From Temnothorax longispinosus (lineage: Eukaryota; Arthropoda; Insecta; Hymenoptera; Formicidae): a stretch of 64,000 bases of DNA. The notes beneath the pieces are model-generated. The model was given only the letters and a program-made list of their open reading frames with translations. It searched no databases and was not told the origin of the DNA. Below, piece by piece: positions 30,651-41,114 of this stretch (the stretch's first letter is position 1; every line of letters starts with the position of its first letter). The translations under genes and the position numbers were made by a program. The stretch covers positions 11,344,239-11,408,238 of the forward strand of contig NC_092366.1 in the NCBI RefSeq assembly GCF_030848805.1, in the 5' to 3' direction.

Positions 30651-31616
30651 ATGGTTTCGGTGTCAAATGATCCTCTTGATGGAATTGGAATATTGAGAGA
30701 CTTGTCCGAGAAGTTTTATTTTTTGAGAAGTGTGTATTGCGTGGTGTTAGAATGTTGGACTCTTACCATCTAAACGCAAATGTCCTAAAGATGGAAAGCA
30801 TTTAATGAAGCTGTCTAACATTTCTCGCTCTTATCAGAATTCTATGAGTTGCATTGGGAAGCGATGGCGGTGTCAAAAACATGGCGTAGAGCAAACTATG
30901 GCGGAAAAAACATGGTTTGAGTTTCATAATTTAACCATGAAAGATGTTCTTCGGATTACTTATTATTTTGCTAACAGTTTTAAGTATGAATATGTCAGAA
31001 ACGAAATAAGAAATATTGGCCGTTCAGAGGTGTCTTCAGAATCTAATGTGGATATATATTCATACTGTAGAGAGGTCTGTATGCTCACTATCGATCGCGT
31101 GGCCAGCAAGGAGGGACCTATTGGTGGGCCTGGTAAAATTGTTGAAATTGACGAAATGAAATTTGGTAGAAGAAAATATGAACGTGGTCGAGTTGTGGAA
31201 GGCAGTTGGATTTTTGGTGCCATCGATATTGCAACTGGTGCTCTTCGTCTTGAAATTTGCCCTCAAAATCAGCGAGATCGAGGAACTCTTATTCCAATTA
31301 TTAAAAAACATATTAAGGCTGGATCAAAAATATATTCCGATTGTTGGAAAGCTTATGACTCTCTTGGACAGGAAGGCTACGAACATCTTTCGGTGAATCA
31401 TTCTATCGAATTTGTTAATGTCGAGACAGGCGCAAATACTCAACCCATAGAATCGCAATGGAGGCCACTGAGAATGAGACTTCAAAGAGGTGGTGTTCGA
31501 AAATAGATTATCACCTTTATGAGTATCTGTGGCAACGTGGAGACGAAGAAAAATAATTTGGACTTGTTCGCTGCATTGATAAGATCAATTCGAATTATTT
31601 ATCACGGTGTTAACTA
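30651..31616 (+). pseudogene. Merlin-type (ISXO2-like) transposase relic
   Basis: ATG 30651 begins a short N-terminal frame, which ends in a stop. After a frame change a cysteine-containing N-terminal region (CPKDGKHL...WRCQKHG) follows. The main frame carries the ISXO2-like DDE domain: VEIDEMKFGRRKYERGRVVE, GSWIFGAIDIATGALRLEIC, KAGSKIYSDCWKAYDSL and a region ending in IESQWRPLRMRL. First and second acidic residues (D in EIDEMKF, D in SDCWKAY) are seen. The frame stops at 31506, then two further frames give DYHLYEYLWQRGDEEK and LFAALIRSI. Not functional. Terminal repeats not found. Confidence 0.85.
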
Positions 31617-31699
31617 AAAAACTATAAAATTAATAAAATGCGGAATCACAAAAATGTAATAATATATAAAATAAAAAATTTAATTAAAAAATAGATTAG

Positions 31700-31746
31700 A
31701 GTAAGGTTAGGTAAGATTAAGTTAGTTAAATTAGGTTAGGTTAGGT
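31700..31746. repeat. Short interstitial TTAGG-type telomeric tract
   Basis: Several TTAGG steps (GGTTAGGTAAG...TTAGGTTAGGTTAGG) in 47 bases. TTAGG is the telomere repeat of many insects including most Hymenoptera. It could also be chance simple sequence. Confidence 0.5.
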
Positions 31747-31821
31747 GTAATTTCATGTAAATATTTACTGTATAAATTATACATACTATATACATTATAT
31801 TTTATATATGTTGTATATATC

Positions 31822-32287
31822 ATATAGAATCGGTTTTATTAGTCAATAAGTGCTGTAAAAATTGTTCATAAAATTTTTTTTTTATTTCCCAAAGTTGGGA
31901 CTAAGCGTACTTTATTTCTCATATCAAAAACAACTTATCTGTAAAATTTTAAGTCGATCGGGAGCAGGGGTCATTCGGAACTATATAAAAAGTCTTGGTT
32001 ATTACCGATAAAATTGATAAATTTGCTATAATTTATTACATTTATCACCGTATGTTGAAAATTATGCATAATAATCAGTAATTATGTATAATTATCGAAT
32101 TTATCATTTTTACAGTAACATATATATCATATAGAATCGATTTTAGTCGATAAATGCTATTATTAAAAAAAAAAATTTTTTTATTTCCCGAAGTTGGGAC
32201 CACGCGGAATTCATTTTTCACATCGAAAACAACTTATCTGTAAAGTTTTAAGTTGATCGGGAGTAGGGGTCATTTGGAACTATATCC
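31822..32287. repeat. Direct repeat of about 170 bp
   Basis: Blocks at about 31822-31990 and 32115-32287 share TTATTTCCCRAAGTTGGGAC, AACAACTTATCTGTAAA and GATCGGGAGYAGGGGTCATT in the same order. Identity of the repeat family unknown. Confidence 0.8.
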
Positions 32288-32378
32288 CAAATAAATACTA
32301 ATTTACACATCGAATAAAATAAAAGCTTCTTTATAGAGGAGCTTTGTGAGCGAAGGTTTCTACTTGCACACTTAAAAA

Positions 32379-33159
32379 CTATAAGGAAGCAATGTGCAGG
32401 TTTCTACTTGTCTTTACATTGTTGAAATCTGCAGCTTTTAGTTGTTTTTGGAGAGATGCGGTACCTTCGATGCTGCATGCTAACTCCAGCGCCTTTTTCA
32501 AGGAGAGACCATACCGCTTTTGCTCCGTCGTGCACTCCTCGTGTCGCCGGCAGAGGTACCGTTGTAACTCGGAGTCCTGAATTCCTGCGACAAATCGATC
32601 TCTTAACATAATAGCAGTGGGTTTTGTCCTTGTCCGCCCCGAATTTGCAGTTTCTGGCAAGCTCTCGCAGACTTTTCTCAAAATCTTTCAAAGATTTTCC
32701 CGGTCTTTGGTCGCGTTTTTGGAACTGTTTCCGGGCGAGGAGCTCATTTACGGGTTTACCAAAATGGGAATTACATTTACGAATTATTTTCGCGTACGTA
32801 GCATCGACTGCTTTAGTAGGAGCGATCAAGCATTTAATCGTCTCATAAGTCTTAGCCCTGATAGCGGTTAATAGAGTGCATTTCTTACCTCTGTCTTCCG
32901 TAATTTTATTGGCCTCAAGGTAGAATTCATACCTTTCCAGGTAATCTTCCCAAGTGTCCCTATCCGAATGAAATTCGGTTATGGCGCCGATGGTGCGAGC
33001 CATGTGTACGTCTTCCGGGTCTTCTTCCCAGTGCACCAAGATCGCCGGAATCCTTCGTTTCGAGCCGTCGGCTGGTGTGGAATGTTTCGCTTCAGTTTCG
33101 AATAAACCGTCGTCCTCTCCGTCCGTTTCTTCCGCAGGCCCTTTGAGGGAATCCGACAT
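32379..33159 (-). pseudogene. Gypsy-type Gag, frameshifted
   Basis: ATG at 33159. An acidic N-terminus is followed by the capsid-like block FHSDRDTWEDYLERYEFYLE, then KCTLLTAIRAKTYETIKCLI and ARKQFQKRDQRPGKSLKDFE, typical of insect Gypsy elements. A frame change near 32640 leads to LRDRFVAGIQDSELQRYLCR and an early end at 32379 before any zinc knuckle. Nothing of pol follows. Confidence 0.82.
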
Positions 33160-33266
33160 GCGGTTTTCCCGAGCGATTTGCCACGTGGGCTTGAATCACT
33201 TCTTTTCAGGTTATCGCCTCTCGGAATCACCCAGATCATTGCGAATTGTATCCTATCCTCGTCGCC

Positions 33267-33446
33267 ATTAATAAATACACAGTTAATCAATCCTTTGGGA
33301 ACAATCAGAGTTTATTCAGCAAGTGATTTGTCGGATTGCACAACAGTATAAAGCGAAAGCGCGACAGGGACGAAGCACACGACTCGAGGCTCGAGGTACG
33401 CTCTGCTCGTCGGTTGGCCGAAGCTCCGGCAGTCCCTCGTGCTGTG
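33267..33446 (-). repeat. LTR-like copy (right)
   Basis: 180 bp. Contains TATAAAG and AATAAA-like signals in minus orientation (TTTATACTG and GAATAAACTC), as expected for an LTR promoter and polyadenylation region. Confidence 0.75.
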
Positions 33447-34942
33447 TACGTGATTCGAGCGGGATACATCAAGTATTAAAAAAAAATGGTTAACATTTTT
33501 AATTGTGAAGATACTTAGTATAGTGAGTTCATATATTGTTTCAAGATAATGACCTTCTTTGTTTCTAACATTGTTTAATCTTATTAAAATATTGTCTAAC
33601 ATATTGACATTTTAAACTGTATAATTATCTGAATTATGTTATGTACTTCTTTGATTTATTATATATTACTTGCATTTTAAACTGAAAGTTAAAAACTTAA
33701 TCGGCTATGTGTTGTCGATTATTAGCATTCAACGAGATCAGATTTGGTTAAAGGTTGTGCGAACAGTGTGAAACAAATTATGTCTAAACAAACACAATGG
33801 TCCAGCAACGATGAGAAAAATAGGGTTACATGGAATTAAGTCGGGAAGTGTTAAAAATTGATAAAGCTAGATTTTTGTGACCCTAAAAACAATACTAAAT
33901 TTGCAACATCGACATTTTTCCGCTACCATGTTGGTAAAATGGCGGGAAAAACTTATTTTTTCAAAATATCTTAGCTCTCACGCATTTTAGTGCAAAAATA
34001 GTTATTATGAAAAAGAAAGAAAATAAAATTTGCTACAATTAAGGTCCTATAAATTTTGTTCGTACAGTCAATAGTTTCAGTAAAACAGCCGATGGAAACG
34101 AAAGACATACTCTTTCACTTTGAGGAGTAGAAAAGGGTAGAAAAGAAAAATATGTCACGAAAGATTGGGTTAAGACGATTATATCGCCAGAAATGTAAAT
34201 GGTCACATTAATTATTTTGTCATGTTGGCAACCCTTTAATCAACGATTAAGTTAATCGGAATTTGGTCAAAGTGATTCTGAGTAAATCGATCTCTATCGA
34301 CCGCAGAAGGCGATGTAGGGCTATCAATGGAAGAAATAATAATTCTAAAAGGATATTCTGTTTTATGTATTTTTGGTAATCCATAGGCTCTCGGAAGAAT
34401 ATCATCGGTGCATAATAATTGTCTGTATTTATAATCTAAAATATATTTTCGATTTTGAAATATATTTCGATTTCAAAATATATTTTCGAGTAAATTGTAA
34501 TCCATGCTCATGAACGCTTGTTGTTGGCAAATTGTATTTTCACTATTGATACATTAAATATTGTGACGTTTGTCAAATCGTGCTTTGCTATTGGTACATC
34601 AAATATCTGTTATTTTATGTTATTGGTTTGACTCACTATTTATATTCCTTGTCGGTGTTTTGACTTACGACATGCTTCTCCTTTGCAATATCTTCATATC
34701 ATTGCTGTGTGACGTGTCGATGAGATCGTTAAGTCTCTTCGTAGATTATTCATTCTGTACACGGCTCTGTGTTCCACGATTCTCAGACCGATTGGTGAGT
34801 TTCCTAAGGTTTCTTTTTAACATCTCAACATTAATTTAATAAATTTACAGATATGGATCAATTGGTCTAAGTTTCTGATATTTTGAATCAGTAAACTCAC
34901 CATATGGTACGGAGAACGTTTAACAAACTTTTGTAACTACCG
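33447..34942. other. AT-rich stretch, probable degraded repeats
   Basis: Several short frames rich in hydrophobic residues but nothing recognisable. A stretch around 34430-34500 repeats AAATATATTTTCGATTT. It leads into the Penelope-type motif at 34943. Confidence 0.4.
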
Positions 34943-34973
34943 CTGAAAATGGCTCAAAGTTGAGCCGAAACGT
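34943..34973 (+). ncRNA. Hammerhead-like motif (Penelope type)
   Basis: CTGAAAATGGCTC, a loop and GAGCCGAAACGT give a perfect 5-bp stem II (GGCTC/GAGCC) flanked by CTGA and GAAAC. One core base differs from the hammerhead consensus CUGANGA. No coding Penelope sequence is attached, so this is a terminal-repeat remnant. Confidence 0.5.
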
Positions 34974-35257
34974 ACGGATTAATGTATTAAGACGACTAAT
35001 AAATCAGTTTACTGATATTACGCACGACGATCTGCGGTTGACCCTGATAGCCTTGACTTCTCCTCTTTTAATCTCGAGGGTCTTTATATTACTTTATCAA
35101 ATCAGAAAATTTTTAGGTTTTATTTAATTCTAGAAATATGTCAGAAATATGCAATCATCGGGCATTGCATCATAAGATTATTTTTGTTTATGAAACATAC
35201 ATATCAGAAGCATATAGAGAGATATATAAAATAAGAAACTGCTAAATATATAAACAA

Positions 35258-36360
35258 CCCAGGTAGCACAACGTCGTCAATTAGACGTCTTTTTTACGTA
35301 CGCATTCGCCAGAACGTACGTCAAACTGACGGTCAGTATGACGTCTAAATGACCCTATATTGACGGCCATTTGTCACAGCATAAGTGACGTCATCGGATG
35401 ACGTCAAATTTACATCAGTATATGACGTAAGTTTATAATAATTTTAAAAATGCTTTAAAAATGACATAAATATGAGTCATTTAAAGGTATGTATATGCCG
35501 TTATGCTTTTGTGAATTAAGAATTTTAGAAAAAACAAAAAAAAAAAGAAAATACATTTATTATGTATATATGTCGTGTGTGCATACAGCCGCGCGGTCAC
35601 CCATCCAAGTCAGTATCGCACTTAACGTTGCTTGACATCGATGATCGAACGGACTAGTGGTGATCCTTTGACTCTGGCGCTTTCTTGTTGCTAATACTCC
35701 TATATAACATATCTTTATAGTGTTCAAAAATTGTTTAATGATAATAACCGGTAAATATTAAAAATAATAACATAATTACAATTAATGTACAATAATTATT
35801 AATATAAAATTCGTATATTTAACATATAATATTAATATAATAATGTTAACAATATATGAGAACGCCTAAAGACGCTACCTGACAAAATAAATAAATTTTT
35901 AATGAATCGAATCAAAGTTGAAAAATAATTAGAAATCAAATTTAAAGAAACAAATCTAAAAAAAATCAATCTCTACTTTATGTATGTGCATATATGTTCA
36001 CGGAGTAAGTTATAGTACTATATTTTCTATTATTCTTATAATATTTCTGCAATGTTGTTCTAATATTTCAACGAAATGTTGCAATTGTCTCTACAACATT
36101 GCATTGCAACTTGTAACGTTCCTGCATTCTCTTGCAAGCTTCATGCTATATGGGTCTGTTTTAATTAAGAAAAACTCAAAAAATAAAAATAAAATTGTGT
36201 ACCTTTGGTCTTAAAATAACGTCTAATTCATGTCCTTTTCATGACGTCATACTTTCGTCTACAATAAGACGCCAAATACATGTCATATAAATGACATATG
36301 ACGTCTTGGACGAAAAATGACCTTAAATTGACGTCAAAAAGACCATGTGCGCTACCTGGG
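35258..36360. mobile_element. Non-coding inverted-repeat element rich in GACGTC
   Basis: Ends CCCAGGTAGC and GCTACCTGGG are exact complements. Both end regions are full of GACGTCA-like steps in opposite orientation (about 35270-35430 and 36220-36340). The inside is AT-rich and holds a 5S-rRNA-like segment. No transposase. A related right end (CTGTTGCCTGGG) with similar steps is seen at about 59400-59583. Confidence 0.8.
35590..35664 (-). pseudogene. 5S rRNA-like fragment
   Basis: On the plus strand CGGTCACCCATCCAAGT is identical to the complement of the conserved 3'-middle of animal 5S rRNA. It is followed by GTTGCTTGACATCGATGATC and GAACGGAC-like sequence matching the complement of GATCACCGAAGTTAAGCAAC with several changes. 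It covers perhaps nucleotides 27-95 of 5S. It is too diverged to be a functional rRNA and may derive from a 5S-related SINE. Confidence 0.65.
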
Positions 36361-36403
36361 AAATGTTTATAATTATTTCATATCCAAGAAATATAGAGTT
36401 CAC

Positions 36404-36407
<4 letters not shown>

Positions 36408-36461
<54 letters not shown>
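36408..36461. repeat. (TA)n microsatellite
   Basis: About 54 bases of uninterrupted TA. Confidence 0.97.
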
Positions 36462-36466
<5 letters not shown>

Positions 36467-36468
<2 letters not shown>

Positions 36469-36673
36469 GGTCCAGAGGTATGTTCCGGGACTTACGTTTT
36501 TTGAAATGTACAGTCCTGGAATATAACGCATATATATGTAATCAGATTCAAAAAACTGTCCCGAAAATTGCCGTAGGACATGAATTTTTTCCAGGACAGT
36601 CCTGGAAACTGCCAAATGTCCCGGAATATACCGATATCAAAAATAAAAGTCCCGGAACATACTTCCGGACCTA
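36467..36673. mobile_element. MITE of about 207 bp
   Basis: Begins TAGGTCCAGAGGTATGTTCC and ends with the imperfect complement GGAACATACTTCCGGACCTA. Internal CCGGGAC/GTCCCGG steps add further palindromic structure. No coding capacity. Confidence 0.75.
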
Positions 36674-36758
36674 CATATATTACTAGCTGGTTACCCGGGC
36701 TTCGCCCCGGAGGACATATGTAATAAGACACGCAAATAGTCTCTCTCTCTTTCTCTCT

Positions 36759-37258
36759 NNNNNNNNNNNNNNNNNNNNNNNNNNNNNNNNNNNNNNNNNN
36801 NNNNNNNNNNNNNNNNNNNNNNNNNNNNNNNNNNNNNNNNNNNNNNNNNNNNNNNNNNNNNNNNNNNNNNNNNNNNNNNNNNNNNNNNNNNNNNNNNNNN
36901 NNNNNNNNNNNNNNNNNNNNNNNNNNNNNNNNNNNNNNNNNNNNNNNNNNNNNNNNNNNNNNNNNNNNNNNNNNNNNNNNNNNNNNNNNNNNNNNNNNNN
37001 NNNNNNNNNNNNNNNNNNNNNNNNNNNNNNNNNNNNNNNNNNNNNNNNNNNNNNNNNNNNNNNNNNNNNNNNNNNNNNNNNNNNNNNNNNNNNNNNNNNN
37101 NNNNNNNNNNNNNNNNNNNNNNNNNNNNNNNNNNNNNNNNNNNNNNNNNNNNNNNNNNNNNNNNNNNNNNNNNNNNNNNNNNNNNNNNNNNNNNNNNNNN
37201 NNNNNNNNNNNNNNNNNNNNNNNNNNNNNNNNNNNNNNNNNNNNNNNNNNNNNNNNNN
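36759..37258. other. Assembly gap (500 N)
   Basis: Exactly 500 N, the usual placeholder of scaffolding software, preceded by a CT microsatellite that probably broke the assembly. Order and distance of the two sides are therefore less certain. Confidence 0.99.
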
Positions 37259-37756
37259 CGACGTCTTATATGACCTTTTTCAAAAAAAAGGTAAAAAAAT
37301 GCGCCAAGTACACGCATAGTAGTATATATGTATTATGTTGTTACCTCGAAAAAAACAATGTGGTAGTATTATACCTCGAAATAACACCCTGTACATACTG
37401 TTTATACAATGCGTAATACTACAAAAAGGCGTGATATCTGTACAAAATTACCTTTTTTAAAAAAAAGGTAAAGAAAGGCGCCAAGTACACGCATAGTAGT
37501 GTACATATATGTTGTTACCTCGAAAAAGAAACAGTGGTAGTATTATACCTTAAAAAAATTTAAGTAACAAGTGGTAGACGAAATCTTTGTATCTTGAAAA
37601 ATCTCGAAAAAACCTAAACAGTAGTATCTTTATCTCAAAAAAAAAAACAAAGTAATAGTATTATACCTCGAAAAAACCTAAGTAACAAGTGGTGGACGTA
37701 ATCTTTGTATCTCCAAAAATCTCGAAAAAACCTAAGCAGTATTATTTTTATTTCCA

Positions 37757-38219
37757 AAAAATTATTATTCAAGTGATACACATCACAAAATTACGTTACC
37801 TTATCAAAAAATGAGTCGCGCTTCAAGTCATCTATTATTACAATTACAAAAAAGAAATGATATCTCTTTTTAAATTACAGCGCCAATTACAGAGAACATA
37901 TATTTTTCGAAATACAAAGATTACGTCTACCACTTGTTACTTAGGTTTTTTCGAGGTATAATATTACTACTGCTTTTCTTCGATTAGAATAAAAAATTGA
38001 ATCATGAAGAATTACACAGAGGTAACAGTACAAAATACAAATATTTTATTAAAATATTTAAACCCAACAAGGGAATACAAGGTATTTAAATACAAAGTTT
38101 ATATATGTATTTTAAAAGATTTAATTGCATTGCAAAGAATTACAGAGGTAACCGTACAAAAAATAAAAATATTTTATTAAAATACATAAATTTTTCTTGT
38201 CAAAAAACTTGGCGCTGCT

Positions 38220-38286
<67 letters not shown>

Positions 38287-38426
38287 GAGAGAGAGAAAGA
38301 GACCTTTTACAAATGGAGATATTACTTATTCTATACTTATTCTATACTTAATTCTAATCGCTTTAAAAATCTAAACTTATCCTAACTTATCCTATACTTA
38401 TTAGTAACAAGCCGCATTATTTACCG

Positions 38427-38460
<34 letters not shown>

Positions 38461-38985
38461 CGCCCTCACCCACTCGCTCGCACATACACACCAGGCTGAC
38501 CTAATTTTGAGGTCTAGCAGCGCCAAGTTTTTTGACAAGAAAAATTTATGTATTTTAATAAAATATTTTTATTTTTTGTACGGTTACCTCTGTAATTCTT
38601 TGCAATGCGATTAAATCTTTTAAAATACATATATAAACTTTGTATTTAAATACCTTGTATTCCCTTGTTGGGTTTAAATATTTTAATAAAATATTTGTAT
38701 TTTGTACTGTTACCTCTGTGTAATTCTTCATGATTCAATTTTTTATTCTAATCGAAGAAAAGCAGTAGTAATATTATACCTCGAAAAAACCTAAGTAACA
38801 AGTGGTAGACGTAATCTTTGCATTTCGAAAAATATATGTTCTCTGTAATTGGCGCTGTAATTTAAAAAGAGATATCATTTCTTTTTTGTAATTGTAATAA
38901 TAGATGACTTAAAGCGCGACTCATTTTTTGATAAGGTAACGTAATTTTGTGATGTGTATCACTTGAGTAATAATTTTTTGGAAAT
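37757..38985. repeat. Large inverted repeat with microsatellite loop
   Basis: Left arm (37757-38219) and right arm (38509-38985) are complements with very few differences. For example, AAACTTGGCGCTGCTAGA at 38207-38224 pairs with the complement at about 38514-38531. The loop contains (GA)n at 38220-38305, (AC)n near 38430-38458 and short unique sequence. Outside the left arm, fragments of the same repeat (CCTAAGTAACAAGTGGT) occur again at 37557-37700. No gene inside. Confidence 0.9.
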
Positions 38986-39282
38986 ATATTATTTTACTTG
39001 ACAATATCAAATTAATATAAAATATATTATTTTTAGTTTCAGTTTACACAATTGCGTTTTAAATCCGACAAAGTCCATATTGGCACGTAGTGCCAATTTA
39101 AAAAACTGAAACATGTATTTAATAATTATAATTGATATTGTGAAATATTATTAAGCATCAAGATCCGCTTCGACCGAAAACGGCACTTCTCATTGCTTAT
39201 ATGTTATTTTAAGTTTTCTTTTTTTTCTAATTTTGCATAAGATATTTAATTTTTTTTTAAATAATCGAGATTAAGCGACCTG

Positions 39283-39373
39283 GCCAATTTCTATTTATTC
39301 GTTCACTTGAGAAGGACCCAATCGGGGTCAAAACGTTGTGAGACGAATAAATAGAAATTGGCCAGTTGGGTCG
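39283..39373. ncRNA. Hairpin with hammerhead-like core (Penelope type)
   Basis: TGGCCAATTTCTATTTATTC pairs with GAATAAATAGAAATTGGCCA. The loop holds CTTGAGAAGGACCC, AATC and GGGGTCAAAACGTT, the same layout as the motif at 4726-4759. The outer stem of 20 bp is perfect. It looks like the terminal part of a Penelope-like element. Confidence 0.5.
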
Positions 39374-39459
39374 CTTAATCTCGATTATTTTTATCTACGC
39401 ACTGGCGGATCCAATAATTTATATTCCATTGTTTTAATTTTTTTAATTAACATATTAAT

Positions 39460-40310
39460 TTTTACTTTCCATGGAAAAATTGAAGGTTTGGTTGAAGGTC
39501 TGTTAATTTCCATGTAAAATTGTAGTATATCTTATAAACATCTAAAAAAAGCAAATTTATGTAGATTTTTATGAATTCACGAGTTGTAAAAGGCTTAAGA
39601 ATTTTGTCGTTTTCTGTAGAACCTTGTAGTATTGTATGCAAAATTACAACCATTCACGAATCAGAAATTTATACAGGTAAAAAATTGTACATTTATGTAT
39701 TTTTCTATTGGACTTTACAACAGACTATACGAAAATAAAAACATAAGTATTTTGACTTTTGCGAATTAAGAAGTTATTAATAATAGATGAATTTTGGAAG
39801 ATTTGTGTAAAGACTTGCAACATTTAACTAAAAATTACAAATTTTAATTAGCCATAATTGTAATAGATTTTTGAGCTGTACAAACAAATCAGTATATGTT
39901 ACTATTCATACAAAATTATAGTATTTTATGAGAAGCTAAAAACTGGATTAGATTCTAATTTGTATAGTTTTACGATATGTAAATTGTGGTAGATTTCTAT
40001 AGTCATTTATAAATAATTGTAGTATTCTACAAGTAAGCAAATGTTTTAATTTTTTTAGATTTTGTTTCCTCTTAAATTTTTAAAATTTGTAGATTTTTGT
40101 ACTATTTTTTTATAAAATTGTAGTTTTTCATAAAAATACTACTTGCAAAATTTCTTGATTTGAAAACATTGTAATTTGTGGTACTATTTCATAGATATTT
40201 CTACAAAAAAATAACTATTTCTACAAAAAATTAAATATTTCAACAAAAATGTACAAATTTCTATTTCTGGTTAAATTTTGAAATTATTCATAGAAATTTT
40301 TTCCGCCAGG
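39460..40310. repeat. Degenerate AT-rich repeat field
   Basis: Recurring words around TTGTAGAATTT/TTGTAGTATT and ATTTCTACAAAAA in both orientations suggest an old palindromic, non-coding element. No gene. The right end is near TTTTTTCCGCCAGGGA. Confidence 0.45.
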
Positions 40311-40507
40311 GATTAGAAAAGATATTTTAACGGAACGCAACTGACGGAATGCCTGCCATTGGACGGACTTTATTCCGCCAATTCCGCATTGCGCATACGT
40401 TCCGTACCATGGGATCGCACCATAATACAGTCTATGCGTTTCATGCGCAATTCGGAACGGACCCTAAGCAAATAGCGCTAATAGCGCGCTCCCCGAACGC
40501 AGCCAAT

Positions 40508-41035
40508 GGCTGCGTTCTGCCGATACTCCGCTAGCCTAGCAGTCGCTCGTTTCCTCTCCTTTTAATCCATTGGGTCAAAGGAGAGGAAACGAGCGACTGC
40601 TCACGATTGCTAGGCTACCTCATAGAAGTTAGCCGGACAATTTTGACTTACGACATTTTTTTTACGAATCGATTGTTAGTCGTTTGTTATTGATTGTTAG
40701 ACTAATTAGAACGTTTGTTAGTTAATAGTTTTTACGTAATCACGAAAATAATTTTTAGTGTTAATTTAGCCGGTAAATATAGAATTCTTTACAATTTTCG
40801 ATTCAAACCGTGGTCAATCGATGCGGAATCGTTTGTTAGTTTCGAATATACTAAATAAAACGTTTGTTAGATCACGGTTTCGCTAAAAAAAGCGAAAAAA
40901 TGTATATCGTTTAGCTGCCGGAGAGTAGGGGTGAGACGTAGAATATGTGGTGGTTTCAGAACGCATTACGTAATAGTTTATCAACACGGGAAACGTGCTT
41001 AACCTATTTTCAATTTATTTATCAAATTTGTTTAT
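40508..41035 (+). repeat. Left terminal inverted repeat of the 6.65-kb element
   Basis: Complement of about 46705-47159, including GTTAGTCGTTTGTTATTGAT and GCAGATTC-free, TAACAAACG-rich steps. Carries the extra hairpin at 40548-40605. Confidence 0.88.
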
Positions 41036-41114
41036 GCCTAATACCTGGCTACATTTCACGTGCAAAAATATAGGTAAGTGTAAAATGCAAATTTAATTCT
41101 GAACTTAGTAAAAA

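Larger units (their letters stand above)
29875..33446 (-). mobile_element. Second Gypsy-like retrotransposon relic enclosing a Merlin relic
   Basis: Two 180-bp direct copies (29875-30054 and 33267-33446) share TTTATTCAG, GCACAACAGTATAAAGCGAA and CGGCAGTCCCTCGTGCTGTG. On the minus strand the right copy is followed directly by TGGCGACGAGGATAGGAT, a plausible primer binding site, then gag. The DNA between gag and the left copy lacks pol and is partly occupied by a Merlin-type transposase. Copy ends are not TG...CA and no target duplication was seen, so the true LTR edges are uncertain. Confidence 0.7.

Noticed and set aside
34570..34839. Hydrophobic 89-codon frame
   Set aside because: AT-rich sequence next to a Penelope-type remnant, leucine/phenylalanine-rich by composition; no homology recognised.
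35984..36214. Cysteine-rich small frame
   Set aside because: Lies in the AT-rich interior of a non-coding element and shows no signal peptide or known cysteine pattern beyond chance.
36691..37317. Long open frame of 208 codons
   Set aside because: Most of it is the run of N, so it is an artefact of the assembly gap.
38197..38385. Frame rich in RERERE
   Set aside because: Translation of the GA microsatellite in the hairpin loop, not a gene.
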